This document shows, piece by piece, positions 43,965 through 52,524 of a stretch of DNA of 54,713 bases (position 1 is the first letter of the stretch; each line of letters opens with the position of its first letter). Source of the stretch: Eubacterium sp. Its GTDB lineage: Bacteria > Bacillota > Clostridia > Lachnospirales > Lachnospiraceae. The notes below the pieces were generated by a model. That model had not been told where the DNA came from and did no database searches. It saw only the letters and a list, made by a program, of their open reading frames with translations. The position numbers and the translations under genes are program-made. The stretch lies in contig JAILQM010000114.1 of the NCBI GenBank assembly GCA_024698965.1, forward strand, positions 1-54,713. Direction: 5' to 3'.

Positions 43965-45131
43965 ATGTCATCAAATGACAATAAATCAATAGATAATAAC
44001 AATATAAAAGAATCGGTTTTTGCGGGAATTAAAGATGGAATTCTTGCGATAAAGGAAGAAATTCTTTCATTAAAAGACCTTCCGGGGCTTGGGGCAAAAG
44101 AATATTTTAAAGAACATAAAAAGCTGACAGCAGCTTTGGCTCTTATATTATGTGTAATTGTTATTTGTGCACTTACAATTTCAAACGGTATAGGATCTGC
44201 ATCGGGAGATGCTTCGGGTGACGCATCCGGAGATGCTTCTGGAGATTACGTATACGAGGACTTTGAAGTTGATGCCAATGATGATATAAATGCTCTCATG
44301 GCTTCATATTATGAGGCATATGCAAATGCCGACACCGATGCTTTGGAAAAGGTGGCAAGCCCTGTAAGCGATTTCGAAAAGAGCTATATAAAGGTTATGA
44401 GTGAGTATGTAGAAACTTACGAAGATCTTAAGGTTTATACAAAGAGCGGACTTACGGAAGATTCTTATATAGTATCCGTTTCAATGATGATGAAGTTTGT
44501 CGGTGTTGATACAATGGCACCGGGAGTTGAAACATTTTATGTAGAAAAGAATGAAGACGGAGAATGGATAATAAACAACCTTTACAGCTGGTTTAACGTA
44601 TCAAGCGGAGAGGTTGAATGCGACGAAGCAATTCTGAACAGAATATTCGCTTATGAGTCTGAAACTGATGTAATAGAACTTTTCTCAGAAATTGAGTCTT
44701 CATACAGCGTTGCTCTTGAGTCGGATGAAGCTCTTGCAACAATGGTAAATGAAACTATTCCTACAGCAATTTCCGAGTGGGCTGACGCCTATGTGGCTTC
44801 CGGTGATACGCAAGAATCGGCTGAGGAAGAGACCGAAGAAGAGACTACAGAAGAAGATACTGCAGAGGAAGAAACTACTGAGGAGGACACTGAAGAGGCA
44901 ACAGCCGAAACAGAAGAATCCGATGTGGAATATATAGAAGAGGGAACAGAGATTTACCTTAAGGAAACACTTGTCGTAAGATCTAAGAAGAGCTCGGAAT
45001 CAGACAGAGTCGGAACCGCATTCCCGGGAACAACTCTTGTGGTAATTAAGAGCTATGATGAGGGATGGACAAAGGTCAAATGGGGTGACGAAAAAGGATA
45101 TGTAAGAACAGACCTCTTATTGGAACAGTAA
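43965..45131 (+). CDS. SH3-domain membrane protein with acidic linker
   Basis: The 388-residue product has an N-terminal cytoplasmic region and one transmembrane helix (LTAALALILCVIVICALTIS, about residues 52-72), so it is anchored with the rest outside. An (ASGD)4 repeat (residues 79-94) and a helical domain of about 150 residues (DINALMASYYEAYANADTDALEKVASPVSDFEKSYI) follow. A Glu/Thr-rich linker leads to a C-terminal bacterial SH3 domain (VVRSKKSSESDRVGTAFPGTTLVV). SH3b domains often bind cell-wall peptides. The visible frame runs back into tRNA-Arg, but TGGAGGA and ATG 43965 mark the start. A hairpin follows. Confidence 0.82.
   Translation: MSSNDNKSIDNNNIKESVFAGIKDGILAIKEEILSLKDLPGLGAKEYFKEHKKLTAALALILCVIVICALTISNGIGSASGDASGDASGDASGDYVYEDFEVDANDDINALMASYYEAYANADTDALEKVASPVSDFEKSYIKVMSEYVETYEDLKVYTKSGLTEDSYIVSVSMMMKFVGVDTMAPGVETFYVEKNEDGEWIINNLYSWFNVSSGEVECDEAILNRIFAYESETDVIELFSEIESSYSVALESDEALATMVNETIPTAISEWADAYVASGDTQESAEEETEEETTEEDTAEEETTEEDTEEATAETEESDVEYIEEGTEIYLKETLVVRSKKSSESDRVGTAFPGTTLVVIKSYDEGWTKVKWGDEKGYVRTDLLLEQ
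44199..44246 (+). repeat. Four tandem 12-base units encoding ASGD repeats
   Basis: Four units of 12 bases (44199-44210, 44211-44222, 44223-44234, 44235-44246) encode Ala-Ser-Gly-Asp each. The third bases differ while the amino acids are kept. In-frame slippage of this array can change linker length without breaking the gene. Confidence 0.85.
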
Positions 45132-45138
45132 ATATCAA

Positions 45139-45166
45139 TGCCCGGCTTTTAAACCGGGCATTTACT
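45139..45166 (+). terminator. Terminator after the SH3-domain gene
   Basis: TGCCCGG (45139-45145) pairs with CCGGGCA (45154-45160), with an 8-base loop and a short T tract (TTTACTT). Confidence 0.75.
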
Positions 45167-45189
45167 TTAATGATTTTAAGAAAGAAGAT

Positions 45190-45900
45190 ATGGAAGACGG
45201 AGTTAGAATTAATAAATTTTTAAGCGAAGCGGGATATTGCTCGAGGCGTCAGGCAGATAAGCTTCTTGAAGAAGGCCGAATTGAGATTGACGGCCAAATC
45301 GCCGTGATGGGACAAAAGGTTATGCCGGGCCAGATCGTAAAGGCTGACGGAAAGCTTCTAACCAAGGAAGAAGAAAAGATTCTTCTGGCTTTTAACAAGC
45401 CTAAGGGCATAGTATGCACGAGCGGAAGATATAAGGATAATATTATTGATTATGTAAACTATCCAAAGAGGATATATCCGGTCGGAAGACTTGATAAGGA
45501 CTCGAGCGGACTTATTTTTCTTACCAATCAGGGAGAACTTGTAAATAAGCTTCTTAGGGCATCCAATTACCACGAGAAAGAATATGTCGTAACCGTAAAC
45601 AAAGACATTACAAGAGAATTTCTTGACGGTATGGCTAATGGGGTGCCGATTCTTGATACCGTTACAAGAAAATGCAGGGTAAAGGCGATTTCAAAACGAA
45701 CATTTTCGATTGTACTTACTCAAGGGCTAAACCGTCAGATAAGGCGAATGTGTGAGTATTTTGATTACAGGGTTAGAGAGCTTAAGAGAGTCAGGATAAT
45801 GAATGTTGAGCTCGGAAACCTCGAAGAAGGAAAATACAGAGAGCTTAGCGAAAAAGAAACGGCTCTTCTTTTAAAGGGACTTAAAAATTCAAGGAACTGA
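45190..45900 (+). CDS. rluF: 23S rRNA pseudouridine synthase, RluF-like
   Basis: The 236-residue enzyme starts with an S4 RNA-binding domain (RINKFLSEAGYCSRRQADKLLEEGRI) and has the RsuA/RluB/E/F catalytic core. The catalytic Asp102 lies in GRLDKDSSGLIFLTNQGEL, and the NYHEKEYVVTVNKDITREFL and LTQGLNRQIRRMCEYF blocks follow. They resemble E. coli RluF more than RluB/RsuA, which suggests modification near position 2604 of 23S rRNA. The ligase gene begins one base after its stop, so they are coupled. ATG 45190 is preceded by AAAGAAGAT. Confidence 0.88.
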   Translation: MEDGVRINKFLSEAGYCSRRQADKLLEEGRIEIDGQIAVMGQKVMPGQIVKADGKLLTKEEEKILLAFNKPKGIVCTSGRYKDNIIDYVNYPKRIYPVGRLDKDSSGLIFLTNQGELVNKLLRASNYHEKEYVVTVNKDITREFLDGMANGVPILDTVTRKCRVKAISKRTFSIVLTQGLNRQIRRMCEYFDYRVRELKRVRIMNVELGNLEEGKYRELSEKETALLLKGLKNSRN

Positions 45901-45901
45901 T

Positions 45902-47881
45902 ATGGATAAAGAAAAGAGAATAGAAGAACTTGTAAAAACTTTGAATGAGGCATCTTTGGCGTATTATAACGACAGAGATGAAATTATGAGCAATTTTGAG
46001 TGGGACAGCGCCTTTGATGAGCTTTCAAAGCTTGAAGAACAAACCGGTTATATTTTGCCCGACTCACCTACGCAAAATACCGGAGCGGAAGAAAATATCT
46101 CTTCCGGGCAAAGAGAGAGGCATGAATATCCTGCGCTTTCACTTGCAAAAAGCAAAGATGTTGAAGTGCTTATTAAATGGGCCGGTGTTCGCCCTATATG
46201 GCTTTCATGGAAGCTTGACGGAATCACTCTTGTGGCCACATATGATGATGGAAAACTTACAAAGCTTATGACAAGAGGTCAGGGAGAATACGGAAACAAC
46301 ATTACCTATCTTTCGCCTTATATTTCCGGCCTTCCTGAAAAAATAAAAGAAAAAGGCCATATGGTTGTAAGAGGAGAAGCCGTAATTTCCTATACGGATT
46401 TTGAAACAATAAACGACCTAACCGAAAATGAGGAAGAGCAGTATGCTAATCCCAGAAACCTTGTTGCCGGAACTATGTCGCTCGATATATCAAGAGCAGG
46501 TGAAGTAAAGGAAAGGAAGGTTTCATTTAATGCATTTACACTCGTTCATTTGGATAGGGAAATGATTTCCTGGGGCGATAGAATGAATTATCTTGAAGAG
46601 CTTGGTTTTACATGTGTGGCAAGAGAGCTTACCGATGCGGGAAGGCTTAGAGAGGTAATTGAGAGATGGAGCGAAAAGGTTAAAAACGGAAATATGGATA
46701 TTCCGGTGGATGGTCTTGTTATTTCCTATGATGACACGGCTTATGCAGCAACCGGAAGCGTAACCGGACATCACGCTACAAACGCGGGAATGGCTTATAA
46801 ATGGCAGGATAAGCCGGCTAAAACTGTCCTTGATCATATTGAGTGGAGCTGCGCTGCCAATTCAATTTCACCTGTTGCCGTATTTGAGCCGGTTCAGCTT
46901 GAAGGCACAGAGGTTAAAAGAGCATCTCTTTGCAATATTACAGAGATGAAAAGACTCGGAATAGGGGCAGACAAAAAAACCGACTTAACGGTTATAAAGG
47001 CCAATATGATAATACCTAAGTGTGTGGCTGCCGACGGACACGGCACAAGCTTTGAAATACCAAAGAAATGTCCCGTATGCGGGGCTCCTACCGAAATACT
47101 TATAGGAAAGGCACTCGGTACAGAGACGCTTCACTGCACAAACGAAGATTGCATAGCAAAGCATATCCAAAAATTCAGCCGATTCGTAAGTAAGAGCGGA
47201 ATGGATATAGACGGGCTTTCGATAAAGACGATAAATAAATTCATTAACGAGGGATTTATATCCGACTATGCCGATATTTACGATATTAAAGAGCATAGAA
47301 AAAGTATAGAAACACTTGAAGGTTTCGGTGAAAAGTCTTATAACAATATTATAAATTCTATCGAAAGTAGCAGAAAAGTTCATCCGGTTAATTTCATTTA
47401 TGCATTATCGATTCCTTTGATAGGTATTGATGCGGCAAAGAAGTTTATATCATCCTGCGGAACGGAGGGATTTTTTGAGAGGCTCTACAGCGCTACGGGA
47501 TTTGATGATATTGACGGTATAGGACCGGAAAAATCCGGATCGGTGCTTAAGTGGTACGAGCTTGAAAAGAACAAAAGGCTGCTTTCCAAGCTTTTGGAAA
47601 GAATTGAAATAGAAAAGGTTATGCCGACAGAGGAAAAAAGCGGAAGCTTAAAAGACCTTGTTTTTGTAATTACCGGAGATGTGCATGACTTTAAAAACAG
47701 GGATGAGTTCAAGGCCTATGTCGAATCGCAGGGCGGTAAGGTTACCGGCAGCGTTTCGAAGAAGACGAATTATCTTGTAAATAATGATATTATGTCACCC
47801 TCATCCAAGAACACAAAGGCCAAAGAACTCGGCATAGAAATAATTACCGAGGATACATTTATTGAAAGGTTTGGAAGATAA
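45902..47881 (+). CDS. ligA: NAD-dependent DNA ligase, divergent LigA
   Basis: The 659-residue protein has LigA order: a Ia-like N-terminus (YYNDRDEIMSNFEWDSAFDELSKLEEQTG), the adenylation domain with nucleophile Lys104 in WKLDGITLV, and an OB fold. A Cys4 zinc site follows (CPVCGAPTEIL, CTNEDCIAKH), then helix-hairpin-helix repeats and a BRCT domain at the end (DLVFVITGDVHDF). The length is usual but many blocks are off consensus. DGLVISYDD replaces the usual DGVVIKV motif IV, so the lysine there is lost. It may be the sole ligase or a specialised second copy; a search for a second ligA would decide. metA follows after two bases. Confidence 0.9.
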   Translation: MDKEKRIEELVKTLNEASLAYYNDRDEIMSNFEWDSAFDELSKLEEQTGYILPDSPTQNTGAEENISSGQRERHEYPALSLAKSKDVEVLIKWAGVRPIWLSWKLDGITLVATYDDGKLTKLMTRGQGEYGNNITYLSPYISGLPEKIKEKGHMVVRGEAVISYTDFETINDLTENEEEQYANPRNLVAGTMSLDISRAGEVKERKVSFNAFTLVHLDREMISWGDRMNYLEELGFTCVARELTDAGRLREVIERWSEKVKNGNMDIPVDGLVISYDDTAYAATGSVTGHHATNAGMAYKWQDKPAKTVLDHIEWSCAANSISPVAVFEPVQLEGTEVKRASLCNITEMKRLGIGADKKTDLTVIKANMIIPKCVAADGHGTSFEIPKKCPVCGAPTEILIGKALGTETLHCTNEDCIAKHIQKFSRFVSKSGMDIDGLSIKTINKFINEGFISDYADIYDIKEHRKSIETLEGFGEKSYNNIINSIESSRKVHPVNFIYALSIPLIGIDAAKKFISSCGTEGFFERLYSATGFDDIDGIGPEKSGSVLKWYELEKNKRLLSKLLERIEIEKVMPTEEKSGSLKDLVFVITGDVHDFKNRDEFKAYVESQGGKVTGSVSKKTNYLVNNDIMSPSSKNTKAKELGIEIITEDTFIERFGR

Positions 47882-47883
47882 TA

Positions 47884-48807
47884 ATGCCTATTAAAATACA
47901 GAGCGATTTACCGGCTAGAGAGATACTTGAAAAAGAGAATATATTCGTAATGGATGAAAACAGAGCGCTTCATCAGGATGTGCGTCCGATTCAGATAGGT
48001 ATTCTTAATCTGATGCCTGTTAAGGAAGACACCGAGCTTCAGCTTTTAAGAGCGCTTTCGAATACACCTCTTCAGATAGACGTATCGTTTCTTACGCTGA
48101 CAACACATGAGTCAAAGAATACTCCTCTGGCTCATTTAAATAAGTTTTATACAACGGTTCCGGAGATAATAGCTTCGGGAGTAAAACTTGACGGACTCAT
48201 TGTTACGGGAGCTCCCCTTGAAAAAATGGACTATGATAAGGTTGATTTTTGGGATGAGCTTGTGAGAATATTTGACTGGGCCGATCATAATGTTACATCT
48301 GTGCTCTGCGTGTGCTGGGGAGCTTTGGCAGGGCTGTATCATTATTACGGAGTGCCGAAATATCCGCTTGAAAAGAAGCTTTCGGGTATATACAGTCACA
48401 GAGTTTTGGAACGCAAAAAAGAGCTTGTGAGAGGCTTTGATGATGTATTTTATGCTCCTCATTCGAGATTTTCGGAAGTCAGAAGAGAAGATATAGAAAA
48501 GGTGCCTTCTCTTTGTATTGTTGCGGAGTCGAAAGAGGCCGGAGTATATCTTGTCATAGATGAAGAAAGAAGCAATATTTTCATAATGGGTCATCCGGAA
48601 TACGACAGGATGACACTTGACGGAGAGTATAAAAGAGATGCCGGTAAGGGCCTTGATCCTGATGTGCCGAGTAATTATTATGAGGATGACAATCCGGAAA
48701 TAAGGCCGGATCTTACATGGAGAGCTAACGGAACTCTTCTTTATACGAACTGGCTTAATTACTATGTTTATCAAACCACACCTTATGATATTAATGATGT
48801 GGATTAA
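47884..48807 (+). CDS. metA: Homoserine O-acyltransferase (probably acetyl-CoA specific)
   Basis: MetA acylates homoserine for methionine synthesis. The 307-residue protein has the full MetA pattern: MPIKIQSDLPAREIL, IQIGILNLMPVKEDTELQLLRALSN, nucleophile Cys144 in VCWGALAG, YSHRVL, and HPEYDR near the end. The residue after GAPL is Glu113 where E. coli, which uses succinyl-CoA, has Gly111. Homologues with Glu there use acetyl-CoA, so this is likely a homoserine acetyltransferase. It starts two bases after ligA, so it has no leader for a riboswitch. No other methionine gene is adjacent. Confidence 0.95.
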   Translation: MPIKIQSDLPAREILEKENIFVMDENRALHQDVRPIQIGILNLMPVKEDTELQLLRALSNTPLQIDVSFLTLTTHESKNTPLAHLNKFYTTVPEIIASGVKLDGLIVTGAPLEKMDYDKVDFWDELVRIFDWADHNVTSVLCVCWGALAGLYHYYGVPKYPLEKKLSGIYSHRVLERKKELVRGFDDVFYAPHSRFSEVRREDIEKVPSLCIVAESKEAGVYLVIDEERSNIFIMGHPEYDRMTLDGEYKRDAGKGLDPDVPSNYYEDDNPEIRPDLTWRANGTLLYTNWLNYYVYQTTPYDINDVD

Positions 48808-48846
48808 ATTATTTATATGCCGATGGCAGAAAGTGAGGGAGACACT

Positions 48847-49521
48847 ATGAAGTATGTAATTGACGGAGGCAACCTTCCGGTTCTTAAGATTCAGCTTGAG
48901 GCCGGTGAATGCGTGGAATGTGAAGCGGGTGCAATGTCATGGATGGATGATGAGATTGAGATGCAGACTCAGGCCGGAGGACTCGGAAAGATGTTTGGAA
49001 GAATGTTTACGAACGAGAGCGCATTTATGAATACCTATGTTGCAAAATATGGCGGAGAAATTGCGTTTTCGGCTAAATTCCCGGGCTCTATTATGGCGGT
49101 TGAGATTACGCCGGAGAAGAGCATTGTTGTTCAGAAAGGTTCATTTTTGGCATCATGCGGACAGATCACAAACGAAGTATTTATCCAGCAGAAACTCGGC
49201 AGAGGACTTTTCGGAGGAGAAGGCTTCCTTATGAGAAAATTCTCCGGAACAGGAATCGTTTTCCTTGAGGTGGACGGATCTGCTCATGAATATGATATTC
49301 CTGCAGGAGACTGCAAGATTGTGGATACAGGTTATGTAGCTTGCATGGATGCGACATGCACTATGGAAGTTAAGACCATAAGTGGAGTTAAGAATGTTGT
49401 ATTCGGCGGTGAAGGACTTTTTAATACTGTAGTTCACGGTCCGGGAAAGGTAGTACTTCAGAGCATGCCGATAGCTTCTACGGCAATGCTTTTGAGCGGA
49501 TATATGCCAACTTCGAACTAA
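48847..49521 (+). CDS. AIM24 / TIGR00266 family protein
   Basis: This 224-residue protein is largely beta in pattern. GGNLPVLKIQLEAGECVECEAGAMSWMDDEIEMQT, KFPGSIMAVEI and GGEGLFNTVVHGPGKVVLQSMP are the marks of the AIM24 (TIGR00266) family of beta-barrel proteins. No enzyme motif or membrane helix is apparent. The family is widespread in bacteria, with no settled role that I know. GAGGGAG before ATG 48847 is better than the upstream in-frame ATG at 48817. It lies between metA and a large sensor, probably co-transcribed. Confidence 0.85.
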   Translation: MKYVIDGGNLPVLKIQLEAGECVECEAGAMSWMDDEIEMQTQAGGLGKMFGRMFTNESAFMNTYVAKYGGEIAFSAKFPGSIMAVEITPEKSIVVQKGSFLASCGQITNEVFIQQKLGRGLFGGEGFLMRKFSGTGIVFLEVDGSAHEYDIPAGDCKIVDTGYVACMDATCTMEVKTISGVKNVVFGGEGLFNTVVHGPGKVVLQSMPIASTAMLLSGYMPTSN

Positions 49522-49542
49522 TTTAAAACAGGGGGGCGCAAT

Positions 49543-52509
49543 ATGGAGAAGGACTTTTTTAAGGTATTAAAAAAACCGGTAGCTTTAATTCTGGTTTTTA
49601 CGCTTATTGCGGGGGTTGTTTTTTTAAATGATGTGAGTATTTCGGCTCTCACAAAGGAACGTGACGAGACGGGGCTTAAGGTTGGGCAGACGACTGTGCT
49701 CTATGACAGCACAATAGGTCTGCCCACATCGGAGGCCAATGATATAGCCCAGACGTCGGATGGGTTTATTTGGATTGGAAGTTACAGCGGACTTATCCGC
49801 TATGACGGAAATTCTTTCTACAGGTATGATTCTTCATACGGGATTTCATCGGTTATAAGTTTATATGTTGATTCAAAGGAGAGACTTTGGATAGGTACTA
49901 ACGACAGCGGCGCTGTTGTTATGGAAGGCGGAGAGTTCACCTTTTATGAAAGGGATGAGATTATGACCTCATCCTCTATAAGAGCTATAAGTGAAGATGA
50001 AAGCGGGAATATTTTCATAGCAACAACTCAGGGAATGGTTTATATAGATAATGACGGACAGATGCATTCTTTCGAGGACGAAAGGCTTGAGGATAAATAT
50101 ATCTATGAGCTTAACCGCGATGCAAACGGCAATATCTACGGAGCCACAATGGAGGGAGATTTTTTTAAGATAAAAAATCTTAAAGTCGAAAAATACATGT
50201 CCGATGAGCAGCTCGGAGACTATGTTGTAAGCTGTGTAAACGTAGATACCGAAAATGAAGGTTATATTTATCTCGGAACGGAAGAAAATGTTATTATTCA
50301 CGGAAATCTTGATAACGATATGAAAGATTTTGAAATTATCGAGACTCCGGAGCAGACCTATATTAACTACATAGGTATGGTGGACGGCGAAATCTGGATT
50401 TGCGCAGATGACGGCATTGCACATATTGATACGGCCGGAGAGTACCAGAAGCTAAGCAAGGTTGATATGGATAATTCCGTTGACAGTATGCTTGTTGACT
50501 ATGAAGGAAATCTTTGGTTTGTTTCATCCCGACAGGGAGTAATGAAAATAACGACAAGTATTTTTGCCGATGTGACAAGATATGCCGGAATAAGTGATAT
50601 TGTTGTAAATACAACATATATGGTGGGAGAAGATCTTTACATAGGAACGGATACCGGTCTTATTGTGCTCGGAAGCGACGGGCTTGAAAAAGAAAATGAG
50701 ATGACAAAAATGCTTGACGGCTGCAGAATAAGATGCATTCAGAGCGACGGAATCGGTAATTTATGGTTTTGTACTTACAGCGACTACGGCCTGGTTTGTC
50801 TTTCGCCCGAGGGAGAAGTTACCACCTATACCAAAGATGATGGCTTTGAGTCGGACAGAATAAGGACGATAATGGAAGCGGATGACGGAAGCATAGTTGT
50901 TTCTTGCAGCGGAGGAGTACATATAATAAGAGACGGTGTTTTGGCTGAGGGATATTCTACGGATGACGGCATTTCAAATACTGAGATTTTGTCCATGACA
51001 GAATGTGACGGAAAGATATATTTGGGTTCGGACGGAGACGGTATTTATGTGCTTGAAAACGGCAAGATAATAGACAGAATCGGAATTGAAGATGGACTGC
51101 TTTCAGAGGTTATTTTAAGAGAAAAATACGATACGGTAAATGAATGTATATGGATAATAACAAGTAACTCAATTGCGTTTTTAAAAGATGGAGAAATTAC
51201 TACGGTAAATAATTTCCCTTATGCCAATAACTTTGACCTCTACCGCGATACTTTTAACAATATATGGGTTGAAAGCTCAGACGGAATCTATGTTGTAAGC
51301 GCAGAGGAGATGCTTTGTAACGAAGAAATAGAATATATTCATTATGATACAAACAGCGGTCTTCCTCATGTTACAACAGCGAATTCGAGAAGCTTTTTAA
51401 GTGAGGACGGCAATCTTTATCTGGCGGGTACGAGCGGAGTGACTATGGTTAACATAAATGAAAAATACTCGGAAGCTGCGGATATAAGACTTGCGGTTCC
51501 TTATGTGGAGGCTGATGATGAAATAATATATATTGAAGATAATACCGTAAGGATTTCTTCGGGCGTAAAAAGGCTTAATATCTATGGCTATGCCCTTTCT
51601 TATTCTCTCGGAAACCCTGAGATTTCATACTATTTGGAAGGGTTTGATAAAAGTTCTGTAATTGTTAAAAAAAGCGATCTTGAGGCGGCAAGCTATACCA
51701 ATCTTACGGGCGGAACCTATAATTATCATATCTGTGTGCTCGATACCTTATCGGGAGAGGTGGTAAATGAGACCGTTGTTAAGATAGTTAAGGAAAAAGC
51801 CTTTTATGAGATGTGGACAGTAAGATTTTTGGCCTTTGTTATTCTGGCGGCCATAGTCGGATGGATTATGTATCTGTATTTTAGGAGAAAAGCGCGAATT
51901 CTCGAAAGGAGAAACAAAGAAAGGCAGACTCTTATTAATGAGATGACTCACGCATTCGCTAAGACTATTGATATGAAGGACAAGTATACAAACGGTCATT
52001 CCGAAAGAGTGGCTCAGTATACAAAGATGATAGCGGAGAAAATGGATTTTTCAGAGTCCGAAGTCCAGTCCATCTATAATATTGCACTTTTGCACGATAT
52101 AGGTAAAATAAGTATTCCGGGCAGCATTTTAAATAAGCCTGAAGCTTTAAACGATGATGAATATGTGATAATGAAGTCGCATGCCGCAAAGGGCTATGAG
52201 GCTCTTAAAGATGTAACAATTCAGCCCGACCTTGCAATTGGAGCCGGATATCATCATGAAAGAGTTGACGGCAAGGGCTATCCGAACGGATTAAAGGGAG
52301 AAGAAATTCCGCTTATAGCAAGAATTATTGCCGTGGCAGATACCTTTGATGCGATGTATTCTACAAGACCTTACAGAAAGAAGATGGAGCTTTCGGAAGT
52401 TATAGACAGGATAAGAAGTGCTGCGGGAAGTCAGCTTGATGAAAATATTGTTAAGATATTTATTGAACTCTATGAAGAAGGAAAACTTGAAAATATAAAC
52501 GTTGATTAA
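49543..52509 (+). CDS. Two-component-propeller sensor with HD-GYP phosphodiesterase output
   Basis: The 988-residue sensor has an N-terminal hydrophobic segment (about residues 12-30). It then has a long extracellular region of repeated ~45-residue blades of the two-component regulator propeller type (DGFIWIGSYSGLIRYDG, RLWIGTNDSGAVVM) and a Y_Y_Y-type domain (YYLEGFDKSSVIV, YNYHICVLD). A second transmembrane helix follows (about 760-780), then a cytoplasmic HD-GYP domain. The metal pair His851-Asp852 is in LLHDIGKIS, and the GYP motif is in HHERVDGKGYPNGL. HD-GYP domains cleave cyclic di-GMP; the sensor is probably stimulated by a polysaccharide breakdown product, since a GH5 gene follows 15 bases later. 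Confidence 0.92.
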   Translation: MEKDFFKVLKKPVALILVFTLIAGVVFLNDVSISALTKERDETGLKVGQTTVLYDSTIGLPTSEANDIAQTSDGFIWIGSYSGLIRYDGNSFYRYDSSYGISSVISLYVDSKERLWIGTNDSGAVVMEGGEFTFYERDEIMTSSSIRAISEDESGNIFIATTQGMVYIDNDGQMHSFEDERLEDKYIYELNRDANGNIYGATMEGDFFKIKNLKVEKYMSDEQLGDYVVSCVNVDTENEGYIYLGTEENVIIHGNLDNDMKDFEIIETPEQTYINYIGMVDGEIWICADDGIAHIDTAGEYQKLSKVDMDNSVDSMLVDYEGNLWFVSSRQGVMKITTSIFADVTRYAGISDIVVNTTYMVGEDLYIGTDTGLIVLGSDGLEKENEMTKMLDGCRIRCIQSDGIGNLWFCTYSDYGLVCLSPEGEVTTYTKDDGFESDRIRTIMEADDGSIVVSCSGGVHIIRDGVLAEGYSTDDGISNTEILSMTECDGKIYLGSDGDGIYVLENGKIIDRIGIEDGLLSEVILREKYDTVNECIWIITSNSIAFLKDGEITTVNNFPYANNFDLYRDTFNNIWVESSDGIYVVSAEEMLCNEEIEYIHYDTNSGLPHVTTANSRSFLSEDGNLYLAGTSGVTMVNINEKYSEAADIRLAVPYVEADDEIIYIEDNTVRISSGVKRLNIYGYALSYSLGNPEISYYLEGFDKSSVIVKKSDLEAASYTNLTGGTYNYHICVLDTLSGEVVNETVVKIVKEKAFYEMWTVRFLAFVILAAIVGWIMYLYFRRKARILERRNKERQTLINEMTHAFAKTIDMKDKYTNGHSERVAQYTKMIAEKMDFSESEVQSIYNIALLHDIGKISIPGSILNKPEALNDDEYVIMKSHAAKGYEALKDVTIQPDLAIGAGYHHERVDGKGYPNGLKGEEIPLIARIIAVADTFDAMYSTRPYRKKMELSEVIDRIRSAAGSQLDENIVKIFIELYEEGKLENINVD

Positions 52510-52524
52510 AAAGAGGGAGAGATT

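Noticed and set aside
44199..44246. Short CRISPR-like array
   Set aside because: Units of 12 bases with no spacers, in frame inside a gene; a coding repeat.
47882..47884. SAM or T-box riboswitch for metA
   Set aside because: Only two bases separate ligA and metA, and there is no leader.
48136..48774. A 212-codon minus-strand open frame inside metA
   Set aside because: Antisense to metA with no recognisable domain or ribosome site; a shadow frame.
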